Assembly: GCA_017445025.1 (NCBI GenBank)
Contig: JAFSVJ010000110.1
Span: forward strand, 1-51,393
DNA length: 51,393 nucleotides
From: Abditibacteriota bacterium
GTDB taxonomy: Bacteria; Armatimonadota; UBA5829
Direction: 5' to 3'
Under the pieces are notes generated by a model. The model was given only the letters and a program-made list of their open reading frames with translations, did no database searches and was not told the origin of the DNA. Positions 7,845 to 15,760 of this stretch are shown one piece after another; positions within the stretch are counted from its first letter, which is position 1, and the number at the start of each line of letters is the position of its first letter. A program made the translations under genes and the position numbers.

Positions 7845-8552
7845 GTGACATTAAACACACCGATTTCAAGCGGTTCAAGTTATGATGAAACATGTGTTTG
7901 GTTAGGTTGCACCGCTGCTAAAGGTAAATCCACCGAACAAGATGTTTTTGATGCTATTTGGAATGAATTTCAAACTATTACAATAACAACACGAGATAAT
8001 AGATTATTAAGTTATTGGGGTAATGGAGAATTTACTGGTGATTATAATACTACTAATGCATTATTAGAAAATGGTGATGGAAGATGTTCTGCTTGGGCAG
8101 ATTTTTTCTTTAATACAATAAGATTACAGGGCATAAGTGGAATATATAAGTATATTATTAATTTTAACTCTGTCTATAAGGATGTAGGAAATGTAAGATA
8201 TACATTTTTAGCGTTAAAACAATTAGGTAATATTTTTCAGGGTAGGTTAACTACAAGTTCCGAATATATGCATAATGAATTATTTGCTAATCATGCTTTT
8301 AATAAATATAATAATTATTATTATGATCCCACTGTTCAGAATAATAATGTTTATGATGATATTGAAGATTATTTAGCTAATAATATTGAAATATGGGGTT
8401 TTAATAATACAACGTTAACTTATGAAAAAATAGAACCTTATGATAATAATATAACATATAGTTCGTTTTTTCAATATCAATTATGTAATTTAGAACATAA
8501 TAATGGTCTTTGTGATTGTCAGTCATTTTTATGTCAACCAGAAGGAGATTAA
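7845..8552 (+). CDS. Transglutaminase/papain-like fold protein
   Basis: A 235-residue protein with the core signature of transglutaminase-like cysteine enzymes: GDGRCSAWADFF (Cys), then NHAFNKYNNYYYDPT, giving His and Asp 11 residues apart in the usual order. These enzymes cleave or cross-link peptide or amide bonds. The start is the GTG at 7845, about 26 nt after the -10; no ATG is available and the ribosome-binding site is poor. No signal peptide is visible, although the gene sits beside an exported protein. It may therefore be the surviving C-terminal part of a larger secreted protein. The C-terminus has a CDCxxxxC cluster. GAAGGAG near its stop serves the next gene. Confidence 0.65.
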   Translation: MTLNTPISSGSSYDETCVWLGCTAAKGKSTEQDVFDAIWNEFQTITITTRDNRLLSYWGNGEFTGDYNTTNALLENGDGRCSAWADFFFNTIRLQGISGIYKYIINFNSVYKDVGNVRYTFLALKQLGNIFQGRLTTSSEYMHNELFANHAFNKYNNYYYDPTVQNNNVYDDIEDYLANNIEIWGFNNTTLTYEKIEPYDNNITYSSFFQYQLCNLEHNNGLCDCQSFLCQPEGD

Positions 8553-8553
8553 A

Positions 8554-9411
8554 ATGAAAAAAATAATATTATTTTTACTTATTTTTATTAACGTTAACGT
8601 TTTATTTGCTATAAGCAAAGAAATAAATAATTATAAAATAGATATAAAAGGATCAGGTTATTGGATAGTTGATAATTATCCTGATCAAGTTATACTCTCA
8701 CATTATCTCGGAGATAAAAATGAAATAAAAGAAAGAGATTATAATTACTCTAATTTGTTTGATTTTAATCAGAAGAATATAGTAAATAGTTATTTTAAGA
8801 AATATGATAATAATACCAAATTTGATGCTATTTTATATACTAATGATATTAAATCTAACAAAGATAATTGCACGTTACCGGATAAATGTATTATGATTCG
8901 TTATTATAATACAGATGATAATAAAGATTTATTTACTTGGAACTTATATTATTCTACTTTTTTTGATAAAGGAGAAATTAAGATTCAAGATATTAAAGAA
9001 ATCAATAACAAAATATTTATTGCTTGTAATAGCCGATATAATGTATATATCTATGTTTTACATTATGTAGATAATAATAAAAACATTTTAGAGAAATATA
9101 ATGTTTTTCCTAACCTAAATGTTTGTAAAATAAAATCGATGGATTTATTAACTGATAATATTGTAAAATTAAAATTAACTAATGATATTACGGAATATTG
9201 GAAAATAAGTCAGTCAAAAGAAGATTTCGATAAAAACTTAATTGATACTAAACCGGAAATTGCTGACCTAAAAAAGTTGATATGGTCTAATTTTTACAAA
9301 GAACCTAATCAATCGTTATATCAATCTTGGGATTATATAAGACAAGAATCAGAGCCAACTGTTGACCAATTGAAAGGAACATTTCCGGAAGATACTTTTT
9401 TTGCAGATTAG
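8554..9411 (+). CDS. Exported protein of unknown function
   Basis: I do not recognise this 285-residue family. The start is ATG 8554, preceded by AAGGAG, one base after the upstream stop; an in-frame GTG at 8503 lies inside the neighbour. The N-terminus MKKIILFLLIFINVNVLFA is a good signal peptide. The remainder is rich in Asn, Asp, Lys and Tyr with alternating hydrophobic strands, suggesting a beta-rich extracellular protein; no transmembrane segment follows. It pairs with the transglutaminase-like gene just as the stalk-domain protein at 1275 pairs with the caspase-like gene, so a partner or immunity-like role is conceivable but unproven. Confidence 0.6.
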   Translation: MKKIILFLLIFINVNVLFAISKEINNYKIDIKGSGYWIVDNYPDQVILSHYLGDKNEIKERDYNYSNLFDFNQKNIVNSYFKKYDNNTKFDAILYTNDIKSNKDNCTLPDKCIMIRYYNTDDNKDLFTWNLYYSTFFDKGEIKIQDIKEINNKIFIACNSRYNVYIYVLHYVDNNKNILEKYNVFPNLNVCKIKSMDLLTDNIVKLKLTNDITEYWKISQSKEDFDKNLIDTKPEIADLKKLIWSNFYKEPNQSLYQSWDYIRQESEPTVDQLKGTFPEDTFFAD

Positions 9412-9426
9412 GTAAAGCTAATAATC

Positions 9427-9459
9427 AAGACACGAAAATTTTTTATTTTCGTGTCTTTT
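9427..9459 (+). terminator. Terminator after the exported-protein gene
   Basis: AAGACACGAAAAT (9427-9439) pairs with ATTTTCGTGTCTT (9445-9457) around a T5 loop, followed by TT. Confidence 0.8.
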
Positions 9460-9607
9460 ATATACTTCTTTGTTCGTTATGGTAATATATGCCATAAGAA
9501 TAAGATTTTAATAGTTTTAGTATATTAGATTGTCAAAAATAATGCTATTTTCAGTTCAATTCTCAGGGTTCCCTAAAAGTGGAGTTTACGACACATTTTG
9601 GGATGAG

Positions 9608-9683
9608 AAAGAGGGTGAAGTCAATTAACTATAGCCGGCCTTAATATTAAGAGCCGGCAAACATAAGTGGTGCGTAGCACCAC
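9608..9683. repeat. Intergenic palindromes (9412-9777 gap)
   Basis: The 366-nt gap holds no gene. Besides a terminator and a promoter it carries AAAGAGGGTGAA (9608-9619, shared with the 33-kb gap), GCCGGC (9634-9639) inverted against GCCGGC (9653-9658) around TTAATATTAA, and the 17-nt palindrome GTGGTGCGTAGCACCAC (9667-9683). The last recurs in reverse orientation at 47121-47137. Confidence 0.7.
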
Positions 9684-9701
9684 AATTTTGATTTTTTATT
9701 A

Positions 9702-9731
9702 TTGATTTTTGATTTTGTTTTATGGTATAAT
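9702..9731 (+). promoter_or_regulatory. Promoter of the nucleotidyltransferase gene
   Basis: TTGATT (9702-9707), an 18-nt spacer, and TATAAT (9726-9731) preceded by TGG (extended -10). Confidence 0.75.
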
Positions 9732-9777
9732 ATATATAGCAATAATGTTATAAAAAATGTATTTTTGGAGATAGTAA

Positions 9778-10503
9778 ATGAAAGCTGTTGTTTTGGCTGC
9801 AGGTCGTGGAACAAGATTAGGAGCCTTAACTGATAATTGTCCAAAACCTATGGTTAGAGTTGAAGGAATTCCCATTGTAGAATATGTTATTTCAGGAATT
9901 ATTGATGCCGGAATAAAAGATTTTGTTTTTGTCACAAAATATTTATCAGAGAAAGTTATGGAATATTTTGGAGACGGTTCTAAATGGGGTATTAATATAC
10001 AATATGTTGAACAGGATGACCGCTACGGCACAGGTGTGGCTCTCTTAATGAGTAAGGACCTTGTGGGAGACGATGATTTGTTAATGTGCTATGGTGACTG
10101 TTTAATGGAGAGAAAAAACTACAAAGAAGCTGTAGATCTCTTTAATTCTAAAGATGTTTTTGCTGTTGAAGCTCTAAATTATGTGGAAGATCCATGGCAA
10201 GGCTCTGCCATTTTGTTTGATGAAAATAATATTGTGACCGAAATGATTGAAAAGCCTGCCAAAGGCACAATCCCTTCACATTGGAACAGTGCCGGTCTCT
10301 TTGTATTTAAAAATGAAATCTTTGATTATTGTTCCAAATTGCAACCATCTGTTCGTGGCGAATATGAACTCCCGGAAGCAATTAATAAAATCATAGATGA
10401 TAAAAAGAAAATCTACGGATATTGCTTAACCGGAGATTGGTGTGATATGGGTAGACCGGAAGATATCCCCTTTGCAGCGGAGATAATTAAGAGGAATATG
10501 TAA
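9778..10503 (+). CDS. Sugar-phosphate nucleotidyltransferase
   Basis: This enzyme activates a sugar 1-phosphate with an NTP, releasing pyrophosphate. The 241-residue protein is a single GT-A-like nucleotidyltransferase domain with the nucleotide loop LAAGRGTRLGALTDNCPKPM (residues 6-25), the metal/sugar-binding YGDC, and the EKP and WCDMGRPED segments typical of RmlA/GlmU-N-like proteins. There is no left-handed beta-helix domain. GGAG lies 7 nt before ATG 9778. It precedes a galactokinase-like gene, suggesting a kinase plus nucleotidyltransferase salvage route for a sugar, but a palindromic repeat separates the two. The specific sugar cannot be read from sequence. Confidence 0.85.
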   Translation: MKAVVLAAGRGTRLGALTDNCPKPMVRVEGIPIVEYVISGIIDAGIKDFVFVTKYLSEKVMEYFGDGSKWGINIQYVEQDDRYGTGVALLMSKDLVGDDDLLMCYGDCLMERKNYKEAVDLFNSKDVFAVEALNYVEDPWQGSAILFDENNIVTEMIEKPAKGTIPSHWNSAGLFVFKNEIFDYCSKLQPSVRGEYELPEAINKIIDDKKKIYGYCLTGDWCDMGRPEDIPFAAEIIKRNM

Positions 10504-10536
10504 AATATCTCTTTTTGATAAAGGGAATGCTAAATG

Positions 10537-10596
10537 TGTCCCCCTATTTTGCAATGCAAAATGGGGGGTGGCATTCACGAAGTGAATGACGGGGGG
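10537..10596. repeat. Two-stem scaffold repeat, copy A
   Basis: Layout: TGTCCCCCT (10537-10545), stem 1 ATTTTGCAATGCAAAAT (10546-10562), GGGGGGTGG (10563-10571), stem 2 CATTCACGAAGTGAATG (10572-10588), ACGGGGGG (10589-10596). The scaffold is identical to copy B at 27108-27163, while both stems have different but self-complementary sequences. C and G runs can also pair with each other. Confidence 0.85.
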
Positions 10597-10601
10597 AAAA
10601 C

Positions 10602-10641
10602 GTGATTTTTGATGAAAAAATCACATTTTGCGAAGCAAAAT
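10602..10641. repeat. Two adjacent small hairpins
   Basis: GTGATTTTT (10602-10610) pairs with AAAAATCAC (10616-10624). ATTTTGC-GAA-GCAAAAT (10625-10641) follows immediately and belongs to the ATTTGC-type palindrome family seen elsewhere in the window. No T run follows, so these are not obvious terminators. Confidence 0.65.
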
Positions 10642-10713
10642 TAATTGACTCTTCTTTTCTTTAAGAAGTGGTATAGATATTTCCTTCGTTCTACAATTTA
10701 AGAGTAATAAACT

Positions 10714-12126
10714 ATGAATATTGACCAAGCTTTAGCAACATACAAAAACCCAAGGACACAGGCTTTATTAAATGCCTTTAAAATGCGTTTTCCTAACGAA
10801 AAAGAGGTATATATTGCCCACGCTCCGGGAAGAGTTAACCTTATAGGTGAACATATAGATTATAACGGTTATGGCGTTATGCCTATGGCTGTAAACAGGG
10901 AGATAGAGGTCTGTTTTGTGCCTAATGACACCTCAAAAGTGGAAATATATGATACCTTTAAGGAAAACCCTTACAGAGAATTTCACATAAGCGGGAATAT
11001 TGAACCTTTTGAAATGGGGGATTGGGGAAATTACATAAAAGCTCCTTGTCAAGCACTTTTTAGGTGGACCGAGAAGAGATTTGAAGATAAAATACCTCTT
11101 AAAGGGTTTAAGGGTGTTTTGGTGGGAGACATACCTCCCGCAGCAGGTCTCTCTTCTTCTTCTGCCATTGTGGTATGTATAGGTTGTGTCATAGATTTTG
11201 TCAATAATCTTAATATAGAGAAAAGCGAATTGGCAGACCTTATGGCTCGGGGTGAGATGTATGTGGGAACCATGGGTGGCGGTATGGACCAGTCTGCTTC
11301 TCTATTCGGTCATACACAAGGACCTTTGCGAATAATGTTTAAGCCCATAAGAGTTGAGCAAATAGAAATGCCCAAAGGGTATAGTTTTATTATAGCCAAT
11401 TCTATGCGAAAGGCAAAGAAAAGCGGTCAGGCTCGATTTAATTTTAATAACAGAAGTATTACCTGTAAATTAGGTCTTGTAATTTTCAAAAATCTTATAA
11501 AAGAGGATTATCCCGATGCTACTTTAGCCCCCAGCCTCAGAAGAATGCAAAAAATAGTGGGTTGGGAGAATATGCCCAAGTATTTTGATAAAATTCCAAA
11601 GAGTGGGTTAACTTTGGAGGAGATAGCTTATCTCTCTTCACTAAGTGAGTCCGATATAAGAGAGAAATATTTAAAGTTAAATGAAACAGAGTATTTGCCT
11701 ATTCCTTCTGAAGGTTTTAAGATATATGACAGATTGGCTCATGTTTTCAGAGAGGCAAAGAGGGTGTCTGCCACAAAGAAGGCTATGCTCGTGGGTGATA
11801 TGGAAGCTGTTGCAAGGTATATGGACGAAAGTCATGCTTCTTGCAGAGATTTGTATGAAATATCCTGTCCGGAACTTGAGAGATTAATCTCCTGTCTAAA
11901 AAATGCGGGAACAATGGGTTCAAGGTTAACCGGTGCCGGTTGGGGCGGTTGCACCGTTTCTTTGGTTAAAAGTGAGGATGCCGAAAGGATTATTGAAGAA
12001 GTTTGGAAGACATATTATGTTGACTATGCTTCTAAAGCGGATGATCTTTTGCCTGTGCCTTCTTATGAGAATAAAGAGAGAGTTATATTTGCTTGCCTTC
12101 CGGCTGAAGGTGCGGGAATAAGGTAG
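10714..12126 (+). CDS. GHMP kinase resembling eukaryotic GALK2 (galactose/GalNAc kinase)
   Basis: This kinase phosphorylates the anomeric hydroxyl of galactose or N-acetylgalactosamine. The 470-residue protein has the galactokinase signature GRVNLIGEHIDYNGYGVMPM (39-58), ATP loop GLSSSSA (145-151), catalytic Asp in GGGMDQS (D192) and C-terminal GSRLTGAGWGGCTV. Several segments match GALK2-type rather than typical bacterial GalK wording: GEHIDY instead of GEHTDY, and SHASCRDLYEISCPELERL. No galT or galE is adjacent. With the upstream nucleotidyltransferase it could supply a UDP-hexosamine for the glycan locus. The ribosome-binding site before ATG 10714 is weak. Specificity for Gal versus GalNAc is undetermined. 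Confidence 0.85.
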   Translation: MNIDQALATYKNPRTQALLNAFKMRFPNEKEVYIAHAPGRVNLIGEHIDYNGYGVMPMAVNREIEVCFVPNDTSKVEIYDTFKENPYREFHISGNIEPFEMGDWGNYIKAPCQALFRWTEKRFEDKIPLKGFKGVLVGDIPPAAGLSSSSAIVVCIGCVIDFVNNLNIEKSELADLMARGEMYVGTMGGGMDQSASLFGHTQGPLRIMFKPIRVEQIEMPKGYSFIIANSMRKAKKSGQARFNFNNRSITCKLGLVIFKNLIKEDYPDATLAPSLRRMQKIVGWENMPKYFDKIPKSGLTLEEIAYLSSLSESDIREKYLKLNETEYLPIPSEGFKIYDRLAHVFREAKRVSATKKAMLVGDMEAVARYMDESHASCRDLYEISCPELERLISCLKNAGTMGSRLTGAGWGGCTVSLVKSEDAERIIEEVWKTYYVDYASKADDLLPVPSYENKERVIFACLPAEGAGIR

Positions 12127-12177
12127 AGCTGTTGAGATGTCTATTGATAAATAAAAAATATGTAAAAGGAAATTAAT

Positions 12178-13270
12178 TTGATAAAAGAAATATTAGATGA
12201 AGTTTTAAATATAGAACAGGCTCTTGCCGGGCTTGGAGACCATCTTTGACCGGAAGGGTATAGAAGAAAAAATAAAAGATTTGGAAAGAAAGTCCGGTGA
12301 GGCTGATTTTTGGAATGACGCTCAAGAGGCCCAAAAGGTGTTAAAGACTCTTTCCGATTTAAAAGGACAAATTTCTCCCATAACAGATCTTGAAAAAGAA
12401 ATAGAAGATATTAAGATTATGTGTGAATTGGTGGAAGACGAGGAAAGTGAAGAGGTGAGGGACCTTGAAACAGATCTTAAAAAAGTTAAAAAAGCTTTTG
12501 AAAAGCTTGAAACCATGTCTTATCTTTCCGGCGAACATGATGCTTGCAGTGCTATTATGGAAATAAACTCAGGGGCCGGTGGCACGGAAGCTTGTGACTG
12601 GGCTGATATGCTTCTTAGAATGTATACAAGGTATGCTGAAAGGAGCGGGTATAAAGTTGAAGTTATGAACTTTGTCCCCGGTGACGTGGCGGGGGTTAAA
12701 AATATAACAATTCTTATTGAAGGTAAAAACGCCTATGGATACTTGCGACGAGAGGCGGGAGTTCATAGGCTTGTCCGAATATCTCCCTTTGATTCCAATA
12801 AGAGAAGACATACTTCCTTTGCGGCTGTGGATGTAATTCCGGACCTTGACGATAGTGTTCATGTGGATATAAATCCCGATGAAATAAGAATAGACACCTA
12901 CAGATCTTCCGGGGCAGGCGGTCAACATGTTAACAAAACCGACTCAGCCATAAGAATCACTCACATTCCCACAGGTATAGTGGTCACATGTCAAAACGAG
13001 AGAAGTCAGCATAAAAACAAAGATATGGCGATGAAGATTCTTTACTCTCGTTTGTATGAATTGGAGAAGAAAAAGAATGATGAGATGGTTCAGGGCTTGC
13101 GAGGAGATAACGGTGCCATAGAGTGGGGAAGTCAGATAAGGAGTTATGTTTTTCAACCCTATACTATGGTAAAAGATCACAGAACCGGTTATGAAGTGGG
13201 TGATATTGTTCGTGTAATGAACGGAGAAATAGACGATTTTATAGAAACTGACCTTAAGAAATTACCATAA
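12178..13270 (+). CDS. prfB: Peptide chain release factor 2 with programmed +1 frameshift
   Basis: RF2 releases finished peptides at UGA and UAA. Translation begins at TTG 12178 (AAGGA at 12166-12170) and reads 23 codons to CTT, then meets TGA (12247-12249). A +1 slip skips the T at 12247 and continues GAC CGG AAG to 13270, giving 363 residues. The shifted product has the RF2 codon-recognition SPF (12782-12790) and the catalytic GGQ (12917-12925). A continuous frame from TTG 12224 would give a protein lacking the normal N-terminus. The internal TGA lets RF2 limit its own synthesis. It lies 51 nt after the galactokinase-like gene. Confidence 0.93.
12235..12250 (+). promoter_or_regulatory. prfB +1 recoding site
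   Basis: The slippery CTT TGA C (12244-12250) matches the near-universal bacterial prfB recoding signal. GGAG at 12235-12238 upstream can serve as the internal anti-SD stimulator, though the 5-nt gap to CTT is longer than the 3 nt of the E. coli site. Confidence 0.88.
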
Positions 13271-13316
13271 TGAACTTTTTTGATAAAAAACAGTATTAAC
13301 AATTGAGGTGAGAGAT

Positions 13317-13943
13317 ATGAAAAAATATTTGATTTTATTACTGTTAGTATTGACAATACCTGTCTTTTCTATAACCACAACTCCCGATTATCTTTCTACA
13401 AAGAATTTGCAAAAGGAGTCAACCTCCGGCGGTAATTTTGTGGCTGATGCCATATCAAACGCTGTAGACTGCGATATAGTATTTGTGGGAACTTGTGATT
13501 TAAAAGAGTTAAAATTAAAAAGCACAACACCTACAAACGATGAGGTCTTGGAATTGCTTTCTAAGAAGGGAAGTCAAATAGGGGTTATTACTTTAACGGG
13601 AGAGCAACTTGATCAAGTATTAAATAAAGCTATATCCATATATCCGAAAAACAATCCTGCCTTTTTACAAGTTTCAGGTTTAAATTTAACTTTTAATCCT
13701 GAAAAGAAAGGGGCAGAAAAGATTCTTAAACTCAAGATTAACGGAAAGGATTTGGAGAAGGATAAATCCTATAAAGTTGCCATGAGCAGTGACTTAGGTG
13801 CGGGGGCTTTCGGATATTGGAAAATTTGGGAGCCTAAAGATTTTAAGAAAACTGATATAACTATGGAAAAGGCTATTCTTGACTATTTGGAAAAAGATCC
13901 CATTAAAAACTTTTTCTTAAAGAGAATAATGGTTGGTGAATAA
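13317..13943 (+). CDS. Exported stand-alone 5'-nucleotidase C-terminal domain protein
   Basis: The 208-residue protein starts with a signal peptide (MKKYLILLLLVLTIPVFS) and then consists of one domain like the C-terminal substrate-binding domain of periplasmic 5'-nucleotidases (UshA family). It shows GGNFVADAISNAVDCDIVFV near residues 32-51, a VITLTGEQLDQVLNKA segment and a SDLGAGAFGYWKIW end. The metal-binding phosphoesterase domain that normally precedes it is absent, so it should bind nucleosides or sugars rather than hydrolyse them alone. The start is ATG 13317, with GAGGTGA just upstream; the GTG at 13308 is part of that site. It follows prfB by 46 nt and may be co-transcribed. Confidence 0.8.
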   Translation: MKKYLILLLLVLTIPVFSITTTPDYLSTKNLQKESTSGGNFVADAISNAVDCDIVFVGTCDLKELKLKSTTPTNDEVLELLSKKGSQIGVITLTGEQLDQVLNKAISIYPKNNPAFLQVSGLNLTFNPEKKGAEKILKLKINGKDLEKDKSYKVAMSSDLGAGAFGYWKIWEPKDFKKTDITMEKAILDYLEKDPIKNFFLKRIMVGE

Positions 13944-13968
13944 GGCATCTGTTGATGCCTTTTTTTTT
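13942..13968 (+). terminator. Terminator overlapping the stop of the 5'-nucleotidase-C gene
   Basis: AAGGCATC (13942-13949), loop TGTT, GATGCCTT (13954-13961) and a T run to 13968. Its T run supplies the first T of the next promoter's -35. Confidence 0.85.
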
Positions 13969-13995
13969 GACTTTTTTTTATAGATATGGTATAAT
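13967..13995 (+). promoter_or_regulatory. Promoter of the GH29-like gene
   Basis: TTGACT (13967-13972), a 17-nt spacer, TATAAT (13990-13995) with TGG directly before it. Confidence 0.8.
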
Positions 13996-14022
13996 AAGAT
14001 AGAATACAAACAGGAGATAAAT

Positions 14023-15558
14023 ATGAGATTTATTATATTGATCATATTGTGTTTGATAATGGTTTCTTGTAATGCTCAAACAGAGTTTTCTTTCCCTGAG
14101 GGAAATGCCAAAAGAGCGGAATGGATGAGCGGTAAGTATGGAATGATGACTCATTTTCTTCCACAACCAAAAGGTGAAACGGAAGAAGCAAAAATAGAAG
14201 ATTTCAATAATATTGTTAATGGTTTTGATTTGAAACTATATATGAAACAATTTGATCAGTCCGGGGCTGAGTATTTGATTTTTACTGTCGGTCAAGGTTC
14301 AACTTTTTGGAACTCTCCCAATTCTGTTATAGATAAGATAAAGCCCGGTCACTGTTCTAAAAGAGATCTTATGTTAGAGATAGCTAAGGAAGTTAAGAAG
14401 AGGAAGAAAGGTTTTATATTTTACATTCCTTGTGATTGCAAGTGGTGTGACGATGGAAGCGGTTATTATTCAACCTGGGCAAAGGTTTGTGAAGAATACT
14501 CTAAAAGATTGGGAAAACTTTGTGACGGTTGGTGGGTAGACGGATGTATTCCTATGGAGTTAAACACTCCCGAAGGTGAAAAGCTTGCCAATGCCATGAG
14601 AGCCGGTAACCCTAAGTCAGCTCTTGCTTTTTCCGATGCATCTTTTGCCGGTGATTCTATGAAAACAACCATAAAGTGGAACGATTATTTCCCCGGTGAA
14701 GTTCATGTGGTGGAAGACGGGTATATAAGACATGATGTTTTGTTCCCCAGCGTAAATCCTTATTTGGATGAGGACGGTCATGTAAGAAACAGAAATGATG
14801 CTCCAAAGTTTTTTGTTCCGGAAGAAAAATATATTGACGGTGTATTGCTTCAAGCTCTTATACCAATGGATTTAACTTTTAATCCGGCAGTTTTGACGGA
14901 ATGGGTGCCTTATCCGGAAAAGGATGTAATAGCCTTGGCACATTCATTTACAGATGTGGGAGGAGCCATTACTTTTAATGTTCCTTTTGAAAATTATACG
15001 GGTAAAATTAAAGAGGAATCTCTTAAAAAACTTATAGCTATAGGAAAATCATATAAAGGCGCCAACGCTAAAAAGAAGTATCCTTTGGATCCGGAAGTGC
15101 TAAAAAGATCTGTAAAAAAGAAGATAGATAATCCAAATCCTTTAAATGTTGCTTTTGAAAAGCCTAGTCTTCTTTTGAGCCATGATACAACACAGGTTGG
15201 TGAACCCAGTGGTCACACAGCTTATGCTTATAAGGGAAATGACGGTTTGTTTGATACTGCGGCGGCTCCCGCCTATATGTGGAATTGGACATATCAGTTG
15301 GATCTTGAAGAAATTAAAGAAATCAACAGAATGGAGCTGACTTTTAATGGTTGGTCAACGGATTTTGACATATTTGTGTCCGAAGACGGTGAAAATTGGG
15401 CCTTATTTAAACATATTGACAATTTAGAGAATAAAAAAGAATTTAAGTTTGATATGGGCTTTTATTTCCGATATATAAGAGTTAGGAGCAATAAACCTGA
15501 TGATGCGGGACAGGTAGGCGGTCAAATGTCTGTTGCGGAACTTCAGTTGTTTGAATAG
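14023..15558 (+). CDS. GH29-like (alpha-L-fucosidase-related) lipoprotein with F5/8-type C domain
   Basis: A 511-residue exported protein. The hydrophobic N-terminus ends MVSC (Cys16), a plausible lipobox. Residues ~30-340 follow the GH29 barrel layout: AEWMSGKYGMMTHF resembles the family's 'W...KFGIFIHW' start, and CDGWWVDG places Asp173 where the catalytic nucleophile sits. The usual HHDGF segment is replaced by VGQGSTFW, so specificity may differ or activity be lost. Residues ~385-511 look like an F5/8 type C carbohydrate-binding module. It is probably a surface glycosidase acting on host or dietary glycans. It has its own promoter and terminator. Confidence 0.75.
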   Translation: MRFIILIILCLIMVSCNAQTEFSFPEGNAKRAEWMSGKYGMMTHFLPQPKGETEEAKIEDFNNIVNGFDLKLYMKQFDQSGAEYLIFTVGQGSTFWNSPNSVIDKIKPGHCSKRDLMLEIAKEVKKRKKGFIFYIPCDCKWCDDGSGYYSTWAKVCEEYSKRLGKLCDGWWVDGCIPMELNTPEGEKLANAMRAGNPKSALAFSDASFAGDSMKTTIKWNDYFPGEVHVVEDGYIRHDVLFPSVNPYLDEDGHVRNRNDAPKFFVPEEKYIDGVLLQALIPMDLTFNPAVLTEWVPYPEKDVIALAHSFTDVGGAITFNVPFENYTGKIKEESLKKLIAIGKSYKGANAKKKYPLDPEVLKRSVKKKIDNPNPLNVAFEKPSLLLSHDTTQVGEPSGHTAYAYKGNDGLFDTAAAPAYMWNWTYQLDLEEIKEINRMELTFNGWSTDFDIFVSEDGENWALFKHIDNLENKKEFKFDMGFYFRYIRVRSNKPDDAGQVGGQMSVAELQLFE

Positions 15559-15571
15559 ATAAATATTTTTA

Positions 15572-15600
15572 AAAAGCGGATAAAAAAATCCGTTTTTTTT
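15572..15600 (+). terminator. Terminator after the GH29-like gene
   Basis: AAAAGCGGAT (15572-15581) pairs with ATCCGTTTTT (15588-15597) with one G-U pair; the T run continues past 15600. Confidence 0.75.
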
Positions 15601-15629
15601 ATTTTTTTGTATTAACTTAAGTTTTAAAT

Positions 15630-15659
15630 TTGACTTTATAAAAAGTATTATGGTATAAT
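15630..15659 (+). promoter_or_regulatory. Promoter of the prepilin-like gene
   Basis: TTGACT (15630-15635), an 18-nt spacer, TATAAT (15654-15659) preceded by TGG. It leaves an unusually long 5' leader of about 95 nt. Confidence 0.8.
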
Positions 15660-15760
15660 ATCTTTGTTATTATTTTTTAGAAAAAAACGGAACATTCCCT
15701 TTTGTTTTTATGTCTAAAAAGTATAATACAGAAAATTAAAATAAAAAAAGGAGAACTATA

